Shown here: in pieces, positions 50,632 to 59,071 of the stretch
Position numbering within the stretch: position 1 is the stretch's first letter
Layout: the number at the start of each line of letters is the position of its first letter
NCBI GenBank assembly: GCA_963802635.1
Contig: CAWDJJ010000001.1
Coordinates: 992,001 to 1,056,000 of the forward strand
Direction of reading: 5' to 3'
From: CAVTLG01 sp963802635
GTDB taxonomy: Bacteria > Chloroflexota > Ktedonobacteria > Ktedonobacterales > Ktedonobacteraceae
Length of the DNA: 64,000 bases
Notes under the pieces: generated by a model
The model's input: the letters and a program-made list of their open reading frames with translations, nothing else
What the model was told of the DNA's origin: nothing
Database searches by the model: none
Translations under genes and position numbers: made by a program

Positions 50632-50865
50632 ATGCACATGGTAGCAGAAAAGCGGAAGAATCGCAAGTTGCATTCATACAACAAAGAGCAGCGTTCATGA
50701 CTGCATGATAATGCCCTTCAATATGCTTGTACTATCTAATAGTACATACAGAAGAGCTATCGCATGCATCAAAATCAGAAGGCATGTGTTATACTGATCT
50801 CCATGGGTATACGTTTCAGCTACATAAGCTATTTAGAGTGTAGCATGTTTTACCATGGCAAAGTT

Positions 50866-50914
50866 GTGATCTGGTTAACAGGCATGCGAAGCTACTGCCT
50901 GTTAACCAGATCAC
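50866..50914. repeat. Perfect 19-bp inverted repeat
   Basis: Arms open GTGATCTGGTTAACAGGCA and close with its exact complement around an 11-nt loop. The stem is too long for chance. It could be a terminator-like barrier, an operator or the end of a small mobile element. Confidence 0.7.
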
Positions 50915-50983
50915 GGCATTTCGTCAGTAAATATGCTATGCTAGTAATGAAATGATACATACTATAGTCACTTATGTGAACTA

Positions 50984-51310
50984 CCACGGGGCAAAAAGAC
51001 CCCGTGGCTTCGAGAGAAGCCTGAGTTCACCAGACTGCTCAGCAGAAATGCTGAGGACGTTTGAAAGGTCATGACACCTGTGGTTGGCGCATCAGACCGC
51101 TGCTCTGTCGTCTCGGTTTAAGAAGGACTGGGGAAAGGTCCGGTGATCGAGATGCAACAAGCCTTTTGAACCCTGTCGAGATGAAGTCGGATTCCTGTCG
51201 TGGTCACAGTGGCAGGATACGCATCACCCGCGCAAGCGGAGTCTTTTGGGTCAATGGATCTGCTCTTTTCCTACCTTGGCAAGAGCAGGTCCGGCGATCT
51301 ATCTACGATG
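50984..51310 (+). ncRNA. Candidate structured RNA with GNRA-capped hairpins
   Basis: Consecutive stems can be folded: CCACGGGG/CCCCGTGG (50984-51007), GGCTTC-GAGA-GAAGCC (51006-51021), CTCAGCA-GAAA-TGCTGAG (51038-51055), a GGAC/GGTCC stem near 51125-51145, TCCTG/CAGGA near 51194-51218, and GGATCTGCTCTT/AAGAGCAGGTCC with one G-U pair near 51258-51295. Two loops are GNRA tetraloops. No known RNA family is recognised (not tmRNA, RNase P or SRP by their hallmark words). A weak alternative is a solo right end of an IS200/IS605-type element. Confidence 0.4.
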
Positions 51311-51381
51311 CTCTAGACTTTGTGGTTTTCTCGCCAAGCATATATAAAAAACTCTGCTCATTATTAAGGCATATGTAACCG

Positions 51382-52191
51382 ATGGATATCTCTATACGTT
51401 TGTACAATACGAATAGTAGTCCGAACTCTTCAGCCGAAGAGCAGCAAGATCATGAGAGCCTCCCCGCATCAGCAGAGGAGGACGGCTGTGAGGCAACCCC
51501 AATAGAGGAGGATGAGGTATCACCTATCACCACCCCTACAACTACACAGCCTGAGCGGGTAGATATTGCGGACTTTGAAGCGATCTTTTTGCGCTTCCAG
51601 GCCCCCATTACGAACTTCATCTATCATCTCATAGGGAATCGGGAGCAGGCATATGATCTTGCGCAAGACGTATTCGTAAAAGCATATAAGGCATTACTGG
51701 GCGGGACCGTCGTGCAGCCAGGAGCATTGTCGGCATGGCTCTACCGCATAGCCGCCAATACAACGACAGATAGCTTACGGCGCAGACGTTTAATAGCATG
51801 GTTGCCCCTTTCATTGTTTAATGAAGATCGTGGGATTGGTGCAGGCGTTGTTTCGGAGTCCGGTGGCGCATCGTCGGAGAGCTTCAATGGTAATAGCGAC
51901 GAACCAGCCAGCGAAGGACGAGCAAACACAAGCACCTCGATGTATGAACGCAATGGCTATGACGGCGGGCGCTTCGAGAGCCGTGTAGCGGATCGCGAAA
52001 TTGTTGAACGCGTATTCAAACAGTTGCCACAAAAATATGCCATATGCCTCTGGCTTTACGAAAACGATGGACTATCTTGCGCGGAAATTGCGGAAGTGCT
52101 CAATATTAGCGCGTCGGCTGTGAAGATGCGCCTCATGCGAGCAAGAGAACGGTTTATTGGTTTGTATCAAAAAGAGGTCGGTGAAGAGTGA
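51382..52191 (+). CDS. ECF RNA polymerase sigma factor
   Basis: 269 aa. Sigma region 2 (FEAIFLRFQAPITNFIYHLIGNREQAYDLAQDVFVKAYKALL, then LSAWLYRIAANTTTDSLRRRR) and region 4 (RVFKQLPQKYAICLWLYENDGLSCAEIAEVLNISASAVKMRLMRARERF) are complete. A ~65-aa acidic, disordered N-terminal extension and a ~60-aa Ser/Gly-rich insert between regions 2 and 4 are unusual. The stop overlaps the start of the anti-sigma gene (GTGA), so the two are coupled. It probably responds to an envelope signal. Confidence 0.9.
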   Translation: MDISIRLYNTNSSPNSSAEEQQDHESLPASAEEDGCEATPIEEDEVSPITTPTTTQPERVDIADFEAIFLRFQAPITNFIYHLIGNREQAYDLAQDVFVKAYKALLGGTVVQPGALSAWLYRIAANTTTDSLRRRRLIAWLPLSLFNEDRGIGAGVVSESGGASSESFNGNSDEPASEGRANTSTSMYERNGYDGGRFESRVADREIVERVFKQLPQKYAICLWLYENDGLSCAEIAEVLNISASAVKMRLMRARERFIGLYQKEVGEE

Positions 52192-54131
52192 ACTGTAGTC
52201 ATGCGCGGGCATTGCTCGCTACCTATCGTGAACAAGAGCAAGATCAAGCTGACCCGGCACTGGATGCGCACCTGAAGAGTTGCGTAGCATGCAGAGAGGC
52301 ATATGTACGTATGCAATTTGTCGGCGCAGGTATCCGTGCTCTGCCATCTATTGAGCCTGCTCTAGGTGCGCATGCTAGCCTGATGCAGGCGTTGGCCGCA
52401 GAACATGTCCGCTTTATGCAATGCACACCCTCGTCAGCCGCTACTTCGACGCCCACACCGGTTTTTCTTGCCCCCTATCTGAAAGATCTCGCCCAAAAAA
52501 CTGCCCATACCGATGCATTCGCGGCATTCTCAACAGCGGAAACAGGTCCCTTACCGGTGCTTCGGCCCATACGACCCAAACACCGTAGTATTTATCAGAT
52601 GAATCACCTGACGATCCTGGGCATGGCAGCCGCATTTTTGATGGTACTGATGGTTAGTGGCCTGACCTCACTCTTGTTATTAGCCAATTCAGCCAATCAA
52701 GGTACGACGGCTAGTCAAACGAATAATAATGATAGCGTTACAGCGAGTCAGGTCAAACTCGTAAGCTATGCCGTACCAGCAATCTACACACATGTAGCCA
52801 GCGCACAAGCGGATGGAACAGATATCTACTATACAGCGTATAACAATAATGCAACCAGTTGGACCCTGGCAAAGTATAACAGCGTGACCAATACCAGCAC
52901 ACCATTATTGCCAACCGCGAGTTCAGGACCCATCATTATCCTGGGCAGTACCGCAAACTGGCTAGCATGGCTGCAAACGAATACAGTCAAGGCGACGACT
53001 ACGACCAAAGGCTCGTCTGCCACCACAAAAGACAGGGCGACGACTACGACCAGAGCTTCATCTGCCATAGCCAAAAGCCAGTCGTCAGGGGCATCCGCTC
53101 TCACCGCCTGGAGCTTGCATATAGCATTCATTGGCACTACGACAAAAACAGTCTCTGCCGCTACGGCCACCGATGTGCAACTCTATAGTAATACATTTCA
53201 TACAGACAACGTGCCGAGTTGGGTACGTACACCGATACAAGGCATCGCATTTACACAGAACAAGCTGCTGGTCGCGTTTATCGATAGCAAAGGCATCTCT
53301 CACCTGTGGAGCTACGCATTAGACGCCAGTACTGTCACCGTCTCATCAACACCAACCAGACTGGCGAGCGCCAATAATGGTCACATCCTGGCATTCCCAA
53401 CTACCAACGGTGATGGCAGTGACATTTACTGGTCGGAAGAATGGTGGTCTAGTGACCAGCAAGCATTGCAGAGCGATATCTGGACACAACAGACGCAGAC
53501 AGCCCAACCGGATAAAACCGGTCGTTGGGCGGTACACACAGTCACCAGCACCTATCTCTATCGTGCAGATGAACATTCATTCCATCCCCAGGTCGTCCAG
53601 GATATGCTTTTCCTGCTCGACACAAGTACAACAAAGAGCAATAGCGCCGGAACCACGCCAGGTCCAACGACGACGGTACAGCTAGATACGACAGCCACGC
53701 CAGCAGCGGTTACTGTCGCCAGCGCGCTGGGAGGATCTGTACCCGTAGATCCGACCGTCTATGCGCCCCAAATCGACACACAGGTGACTGGCAAGCTACT
53801 CGCATTCATCGCCAATGGCACATTGCAGTTGACCTCCCCAGAAGACAGCAGTGTGCAGGTATCGGCACTGCTGGGAGGATCTCGTTTCCTGATCTGGCAG
53901 GAAGATAGTGCCAACAATTTTAAGATGTACGATGTTGTCGCGCGAGCGCCTGTCACAATCGGTGACAATATTGTACCGAAAGATGCTGCATTCCTCTCAG
54001 TAGACGGAAACACGGCAGTGTGGGTAGAAAATCCGCTAAATGGGACGAACCAGAATACTCAGGCCAACGGTACCATCAATTTCGGGACGTTCAACTGGCC
54101 TGTACCCCTCAGATCAAGCTCTGGGCCATAA
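52188..54131 (+). CDS. Membrane anti-sigma factor with zf-HC2 domain and extracytoplasmic propeller-like part
   Basis: 647 aa, GTG start overlapping the sigma stop. The N-terminal zinc anti-sigma motif CSHARALLATYRE...LDAHLKSCVACREAYV (HxxxCxxC) binds the sigma factor. One membrane helix (about 142-168; LTILGMAAAFLMVLMVSGLTSLLLL) is followed by a ~470-aa outer part. That part shows repeated WD/propeller-like strands (GTDIYYTAYNN, GSDIYWSEEWW, LAFIANGTLQL) with Thr-rich inserts, one of which contains an internal tandem repeat (ATTTTKGSSATTK, then ATTTTRASSAIAK). It probably senses an extracellular ligand or cell-wall state. Confidence 0.85.
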   Translation: MNCSHARALLATYREQEQDQADPALDAHLKSCVACREAYVRMQFVGAGIRALPSIEPALGAHASLMQALAAEHVRFMQCTPSSAATSTPTPVFLAPYLKDLAQKTAHTDAFAAFSTAETGPLPVLRPIRPKHRSIYQMNHLTILGMAAAFLMVLMVSGLTSLLLLANSANQGTTASQTNNNDSVTASQVKLVSYAVPAIYTHVASAQADGTDIYYTAYNNNATSWTLAKYNSVTNTSTPLLPTASSGPIIILGSTANWLAWLQTNTVKATTTTKGSSATTKDRATTTTRASSAIAKSQSSGASALTAWSLHIAFIGTTTKTVSAATATDVQLYSNTFHTDNVPSWVRTPIQGIAFTQNKLLVAFIDSKGISHLWSYALDASTVTVSSTPTRLASANNGHILAFPTTNGDGSDIYWSEEWWSSDQQALQSDIWTQQTQTAQPDKTGRWAVHTVTSTYLYRADEHSFHPQVVQDMLFLLDTSTTKSNSAGTTPGPTTTVQLDTTATPAAVTVASALGGSVPVDPTVYAPQIDTQVTGKLLAFIANGTLQLTSPEDSSVQVSALLGGSRFLIWQEDSANNFKMYDVVARAPVTIGDNIVPKDAAFLSVDGNTAVWVENPLNGTNQNTQANGTINFGTFNWPVPLRSSSGP

Positions 54132-54142
54132 TAACCTGTAAA

Positions 54143-54176
54143 AAAGGAAGCGCCACAAATTTGTAGCGCTTCCTTT
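54143..54176. terminator. Bidirectional terminator
   Basis: AAAGGAAGCGC / GCGCTTCCTTT around a 12-nt loop, with A-run and T-run sides, between the convergent anti-sigma and DUF1003 genes. Confidence 0.85.
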
Positions 54177-54201
54177 CTACCCTTCTCTATAGTCTGAAGA
54201 A

Positions 54202-54897
54202 TTACTCTTCTTTAACGTTAGCTCTCCGCCGCGCCACATCTTTTTTCTCTGTCGGTACCTTCAATTTTTGCAGCGTATCCAGGCGTTGCAGGATATCCAG
54301 ATGTTGTTCTTTCATAAATTGTTGTTGCGTATCTATTTTTTGTACAAGTTGCAAGATCAACTGATCTTGCTGATCAATACGCTGATTCTGTAGCTCCAGG
54401 CGCTTTACCACTTCCAGAATTAATGCATCCTGGTGATCCAGGTGGTCAAGAATATGACAGATTTCCTGCTCACCTTTTACGTCGGTTGTATAATCGTTTT
54501 CCGCCATAAGCCGATCTTTTGACGATTGCCTGTTTTGCGACATCATAATGAAGGGACCGGTGTATCCTGCAATAAATGATAATAACAAATTTAGAAGTAT
54601 GAATGGAAATAAGTCAAAATGCGGCAAAAATGGCAAACTATTCCAGATAATCCATCCCGCAAGCAGTGTTGACATCACAATAACAAAACGCCATGAGCCA
54701 ACATAAGCGGCTACGTTATCGGCAATTTTATCACCCTTACTAATTTTTTCATCTACCACTGCATTAACATTCACAACGGATGGTTGCTTCTCATGATTAA
54801 AATGAGGAAATTTGAATGTTTTGCCCTCGAAGAGATGCTTCAAGTACTCTTCGTGTGATGAGTGCGTCGAGATAGACTTGTCAGGTGTTGTTTCCAC
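54202..54897 (-). CDS. DUF1003 membrane protein with coiled-coil tail
   Basis: About 231 aa. The DUF1003 core is clear: KGDKIADNVAAYVGSWRFVIVMSTLLAGWIIWNSL, two membrane helices, LNLLLSFIAGYTGPFIMMSQNRQSSKDR and the following AENDYTTDVKGEQE. The C-terminus repeats Leu/Gln heptads (QNQRIDQQDQLILQLVQKID), a likely coiled coil. The GTG at 54897 is chosen because AGGAGG lies 9 nt upstream. Family function is unknown. Confidence 0.88.
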   Translation of the reverse strand: METTPDKSISTHSSHEEYLKHLFEGKTFKFPHFNHEKQPSVVNVNAVVDEKISKGDKIADNVAAYVGSWRFVIVMSTLLAGWIIWNSLPFLPHFDLFPFILLNLLLSFIAGYTGPFIMMSQNRQSSKDRLMAENDYTTDVKGEQEICHILDHLDHQDALILEVVKRLELQNQRIDQQDQLILQLVQKIDTQQQFMKEQHLDILQRLDTLQKLKVPTEKKDVARRRANVKEE

Positions 54898-55076
54898 GAA
54901 AAAAAACCTCCTAGAGATATGTGTCTTTTCTATAAACGATGGCAGTACACAATTTTTTGCGTCGCGCTCCATTATTGCATACACAGCAGCTAAAAATATA
55001 CTCCCATTGCCTCTGCAACAGGAGTATCAGGATAAAAGTAATAGGTAGAGTCGTCAAGTTAGAGTAGAGTCGATAG

Positions 55077-56261
55077 TTACAACTCGTCTTGCGCATACTG
55101 CGAAATTTGCGGGTATTTGACGAGATATTTCGCAATGATCGTACGTTGCACTTCGCTGGTGCCTTCGCCGATCTCGTTGACCTTCACGCTACGCCAGTAA
55201 CGCGAGACCGGGTACTCGTCCATAAAGCCGTAGCCACCGTGGATCTGGACAGCTTGATCTGCCGCCCGCTTCGCAGTCTCAGAGGCCACCAGCTTCGCCA
55301 TCGAGGCTTCGCGTGTATAGGGTTTGCCCTGCATATGCAACCAGGCTGCTTTGTAGTACATCAAGCGCGCCAATTCTATTTCTGTATCCATATCAGCGAG
55401 CTTGAACTGGATGACCTGGAATTTGCTAATCGGCTGTCCAAATTGTTTGCGCTGGTTGGCATAGCTCAACGCTTCATCCAGGCAAGCCTGGGCCAGGCCA
55501 ACGGAAAGCGCAGCTATCGCCACACGGCCTGCATCGAGGATCTGCATAAATTGCTTGAAGCCGTCGCCACGCTGGCCCAGGATATTCTCTGCGGGAACCT
55601 GGCAATCTGTAAAGTTGAGAGGACGCGTATCCGAGGCTTTCCAGCCCATCTTTTTGTAGGCTTTGCCAATCTCATAGCCAGCAGTGCCCTTAGGGACCAC
55701 AATATTGGTGATCTCTTTACGGCCATTGAGCTGCATACCAGTCATGGCAGTAATCGTCACGCCACCAGTCATGTCAGTACCAGCATTGGTAATAAATGCT
55801 TTGGAGCCATTGATGTGCCATTGACCATCCGCAAGCGTAGCCTTCGTCTGTGTGCCACCAGAATCAGAACCGGCCTCAGGCTCGGTCAGCCCAAAAGCCC
55901 ACAACTGCTCTCCACGTGCCAGCACAGGCAGTAATTGCTCCTTCTGCTGCCGATTGCCAAAGAGATAGAAAGGAGTTGCGCCCAGCGAGGTATGAGCTTC
56001 CATCGTAATGCCCACCGAGACATCACCACGCGAGATTTCTTCAATCGCCAGGCAGTATGAGAGAAAATCAGCCCCAGCTCCGCCATATTCCTCAGGAAAG
56101 GGCAAACCTAGCAAGCCCAGTTGGCCCATCTCGCGAATCAAAGCAGAAGGAAATGCACCAGTAGCATCCATCTCTTCAGCGATTGGCTTAATCTCTTGCT
56201 CGGCAAATGCTCTACAAGTATTACGGATAGCAACTTGCTCTTCTGTGAGTGTAAAGTCCAT
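55077..56261 (-). CDS. Acyl-CoA dehydrogenase
   Basis: 394 aa. Complete FAD-dependent acyl-CoA dehydrogenase: N-terminal DFTLTEEQVAIRNTCRAFAEQEI, flavin and substrate motifs WAFGLTEPEAGSDSGGTQTKA and WHINGSKAFITNAG, helical end LDEALSYANQRKQFGQPI, and QIHGGYGFMDEYPVSRYWRSVKVNEIGEGTSEVQRTII. The last segment carries the EGTSEVQR motif and, in the Gly-Tyr-Gly-Phe region, the catalytic-loop context of short-chain enzymes. It acts in beta-oxidation or branched-chain amino acid breakdown. The TTG at 56276 is an alternative start. Confidence 0.92.
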   Translation of the reverse strand: MDFTLTEEQVAIRNTCRAFAEQEIKPIAEEMDATGAFPSALIREMGQLGLLGLPFPEEYGGAGADFLSYCLAIEEISRGDVSVGITMEAHTSLGATPFYLFGNRQQKEQLLPVLARGEQLWAFGLTEPEAGSDSGGTQTKATLADGQWHINGSKAFITNAGTDMTGGVTITAMTGMQLNGRKEITNIVVPKGTAGYEIGKAYKKMGWKASDTRPLNFTDCQVPAENILGQRGDGFKQFMQILDAGRVAIAALSVGLAQACLDEALSYANQRKQFGQPISKFQVIQFKLADMDTEIELARLMYYKAAWLHMQGKPYTREASMAKLVASETAKRAADQAVQIHGGYGFMDEYPVSRYWRSVKVNEIGEGTSEVQRTIIAKYLVKYPQISQYAQDEL

Positions 56262-56583
56262 ACGAAAGCGCGGCAAGGACCCTTTGTGTCATCGGATGGG
56301 GAAGAAATGCCGCATGCTCCTTTCCTGCTGGTAACTATAGCCATCGCTGTGATGCAGAGCTAGCTATACAATAGCAATGGTTGATGTCCTATCCTGTGTT
56401 TGCCATCCGGCAAACAAGTCGCCCTATCTACAAAGTCCTCACCATGAAGCGAGTGGTTTATGATTATTATAAGGGATCAGGACAAGACTATTACAAGCAG
56501 GTGATATTGCCTCCTTCCCACAACGGAGTGGCTAGCAGAAGCAGCATCCGTTGTAGGAAAGAAGGCAAAGAAAAACCGGCGCA
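56262..56583 (-). other. Intergenic region between metK and the acyl-CoA dehydrogenase
   Basis: About 320 bases. A hairpin TTCCCACAACGGA / TCCGTTGTAGGAA (56515-56559, one mismatch) follows the metK stop and probably ends its transcript. The remainder should carry the acyl-CoA dehydrogenase promoter. No gene seen. Confidence 0.45.
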
Positions 56584-57840
56584 TCAGGAACGAACTTCGC
56601 CAGTCTCGATATTTGCACCGCTACCCTTACGTAACATAGGCACCTTATCCAGCGCTTCCCATGGCAGATCGACATCCGTACGCCCAAAGTGTCCAAAAGC
56701 GGCTGTAGGCTGGTAAATAGGACGCCGCAGATTCAGGTCCTGAATGATTGCAGCCGGACGCAGATCAAAATGCTCATTAATCAGGCGAATGATCTCTTCA
56801 TCAGAAACATGGCCGGTCCCAAACGTCTCAACAAAGAGCGACAGCGGACGCGCAACACCTATTGCATACGCGATCTGCAATTCCAGGCGATCAGTCAGAC
56901 CAGCAGCAACAATATTCTTGGCAATATAACGCGCGGCATAGGCAGCGGAACGGTCAACTTTGGTCGGATCTTTGCCGCTGAAAGCACCACCACCATGACG
57001 GGCCATACCACCATAAGTGTCCACAATAATTTTACGACCCGTTAAACCCGCGTCACCCATTGGCCCACCAGTCACAAAGCGACCGGTTGGGTTGATAAAA
57101 ATCTTGGTATCTTTATCCAGCAAATGCGTGGGAACAACGGGCCGGATAATGTATTCGATGACATCATTACGAATCTGCTCGCGGTCGACATAGTCCGCGT
57201 GCTGCGTTGAAATCACCACCGTGTCAACACGCACCGGACGTCCATGCTCATATTGTATCGTTACCTGGCTCTTGCCATCGGGGCGCAGATAGGTCATCGG
57301 ACCATTGCCGCCCCAGGATTTCCGCCGCATCTGCGAGAGTTGGCGCGTCAGCTTGTGGGCAAAACTAATCGGTGCAGGCATATACTCAGGCGTCTCGTTA
57401 CACGCAAAGCCGATCATCATACCCTGATCGCCAGCGCCCACACGTTCCAGTTCGTCGTCACTGAGCACACTCAAGCCATCCTTGGTCTCTAGCGACTGAC
57501 TCACACCCATATCGATATCCGGCGACTGCTTGCCAATAGAAGTCACAACACCGCAGGTACGATAGTCAAAACCATAGTCTGCATTGATATAACCAACCTG
57601 CTCAATGGTTTGCCGCACCACGGCAGGAATATCGACCCAGGCAGAGGTGGTGATCTCACCTGCGACAAGCACCAGGCCCGTTGTCGTCGCCGTCTCACAG
57701 GCCACACGAGCAACGGGGTCCTGGGCAAGAATCGCGTCGAGCACGCCATCCGAAATCTGATCACACAGTTTATCCGGGTGGCCCTCAGTCACTGATTCAC
57801 TGGTGAAAAATGTTTTTGAACTACGTATGAAACTACTCAA
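56584..57840 (-). CDS. metK: S-adenosylmethionine synthetase
   Basis: 418 aa. Makes SAM from methionine and ATP. Signatures: FTSESVTEGHPDKLCDQISDGVLDA, GEITTSAWVDI, GDQGMMIGFACNETPEYMP, INPTGRFVTGGPMGDAGLTGRKIIVDTYGG, GGGAFSGKDPTKVDRSAAYAARYIAKNIVAAG. The TTG start is preferred because AAAGGA lies 7 nt upstream and the N-terminus matches the family. A SAM-I riboswitch with terminator precedes it, so it is repressed when SAM is abundant. Confidence 0.96.
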   Translation of the reverse strand: MSSFIRSSKTFFTSESVTEGHPDKLCDQISDGVLDAILAQDPVARVACETATTTGLVLVAGEITTSAWVDIPAVVRQTIEQVGYINADYGFDYRTCGVVTSIGKQSPDIDMGVSQSLETKDGLSVLSDDELERVGAGDQGMMIGFACNETPEYMPAPISFAHKLTRQLSQMRRKSWGGNGPMTYLRPDGKSQVTIQYEHGRPVRVDTVVISTQHADYVDREQIRNDVIEYIIRPVVPTHLLDKDTKIFINPTGRFVTGGPMGDAGLTGRKIIVDTYGGMARHGGGAFSGKDPTKVDRSAAYAARYIAKNIVAAGLTDRLELQIAYAIGVARPLSLFVETFGTGHVSDEEIIRLINEHFDLRPAAIIQDLNLRRPIYQPTAAFGHFGRTDVDLPWEALDKVPMLRKGSGANIETGEVRS

Positions 57841-57943
57841 GTGCTATTCCTTTCTCAAAAAAACTAGCTATAGGGAGGGATAAGCGGACAGACCTATAAC
57901 CTCTATGGGGGAGTGACAAGCGCACAGAGTGGATAAAAGGCAC

Positions 57944-57969
57944 AAAAAAACCCCTACATTCAGGGGTTT
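57944..57969 (-). terminator. Attenuator terminator of the metK riboswitch
   Basis: Leftward reading AAACCCCTG-AATG-TAGGGGTTT followed by seven T, placed between the riboswitch and metK; it is the expression platform. Confidence 0.88.
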
Positions 57970-57985
57970 GGCATTCATGCGCATT

Positions 57986-58090
57986 CCCCTCATCTTGCGG
58001 CATGTACCGCCGGAATTGGCACCCTTCCTGTTGAACAGGCGGGTTGCCGGGCTTCATCGGGCCGTTTCCCTCCACCTCTCTTGATGAGAG
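57986..58090 (-). promoter_or_regulatory. SAM-I riboswitch (S box) of metK
   Basis: The leftward strand shows the S-box core: CTCTCATCAAGAGAGGTGG, GGAGGGAAACGGCCCGATGA, AGCCCGGCAACC, AGGGTGCCAATTCC, and closing GATGAG pairing with CTCATC (P1). It binds SAM and favours the downstream terminator. Confidence 0.95.
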
Positions 58091-58363
58091 CTGTATTGAA
58101 TTGTCATAGGTGCAGAGCAATAGAACATAGAGAGCGTTCGCTTACTATTACTTCCCATTGTACGGTATGAACAGGCGGATTGTCAATTGGTATGGCTGAT
58201 ATTTTTGCCGCATTACTCCTAATTGGCCCTAATAATCAATAATTTTACTTTCGCTCCTTTCTTCACGTCGAAACTCTCTGCTGGGAGAAACCATGATATA
58301 ATAGAAGCACGATGAGCGATGTTTTGCAGAGACAAGAATCATTTTTGAGCAAGGAAGACGGAG

Positions 58364-58980
58364 ATGGCAGCGAATCCCCAACGTTTATTTATGACGGCAG
58401 AGCAGTACTTGGCATTTGATCGAGCAAGTGACAGCAAATATGAGTACCTTGATGGGGAAACCGTGGCCATGTCAGGCGGTTCTGTCAACCATAGCCGCCT
58501 GGCTGGCAATCTTTTTTTCTGCTGACGCAGGCATTAGGCACCAGTGGTCCATGTGTTACCTACAACAGTGATATCCGTGTCTTTGTTGCCAAACGACACT
58601 ATGTCTATCCAGATGTCACCGTTTCTTGTGATGAGCATGATCACCAGGGAGAACAGGATATTCTCACGTCTCCACGTTTCGTCGCTGAAGTCATTTCTCC
58701 AAGCACGGAGGCCATTGATCGAGGGAGAAAGCTGAACTGGTACCGCAATCACCTCAGTATTCAGGAATACGTGCTTGTCAATACACGCATACAATTGATC
58801 GAAATTTTTCAGAGGGGGAAGCTCGGTGAACCCTGGGCATATCAAACGTATAGTGCTCATGAGACCTTTCAACTGGTCAGCCTGAATATCTCACTTGCCG
58901 TGAATGATATCTATGCGGGTCTCAGCATTCCTCTTCCTGATACGCTCGGGCAAGAGGAAAATACGCCACCGTCAGAGTGA
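58364..58980 (+). pseudogene. Uma2-family restriction-like endonuclease, one frameshift
   Basis: Uma2/DUF820 family (PD-(D/E)XK-like fold). The first part (RLFMTAEQYLAFDRASDSKYEYLDGETVAMSGGSVNHSRLAGNLF) stops at a TGA after a run of seven T near 58510. One more T restores the family sequence LLTQALGTSGPCVTYNSDIRVFVAKRHYVYPDVTVSCDE...LTSPRFVAEVISPSTEAIDRGRKLNWYR, with catalytic Asp (YPDV) and Glu-Val-x-Ser. Rejoined it would be about 205 aa. It is either a homopolymer deletion in the read data or a true pseudogene. These genes are multi-copy in Chloroflexota; role unclear. Confidence 0.85.
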
Positions 58981-59007
58981 TCTGCTCTTCATTTGATCAT
59001 TCCAACA

Positions 59008-59046
59008 AGCACGCCTGCATATTTCTTGCTAACATGCAGGCGTGCT
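59008..59046. terminator. Bidirectional hairpin between Uma2 gene and ahcY
   Basis: 13-bp perfect stem AGCACGCCTGCAT / ATGCAGGCGTGCT with a ~13-nt loop between convergent genes. Confidence 0.7.
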
Positions 59047-59071
59047 ACGACGATGAGGAAAGCGGAACCGC

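Larger units (their letters stand above)
50632..51381. other. Hairpin-rich intergenic region between holB and the ECF sigma gene
   Basis: About 750 bases of divergent intergenic DNA without a convincing gene. It holds a long perfect hairpin (50866-50914) and, from 50984 to about 51300, a series of strong stems described separately. A leftward-gene promoter (holB) and a rightward-gene promoter (sigma) must lie here. Confidence 0.5.

Noticed and set aside
51061..51378. 105-codon frame before the ECF sigma gene
   Set aside because: Composition looks random and the region folds into many hairpins; treated as possible RNA instead.
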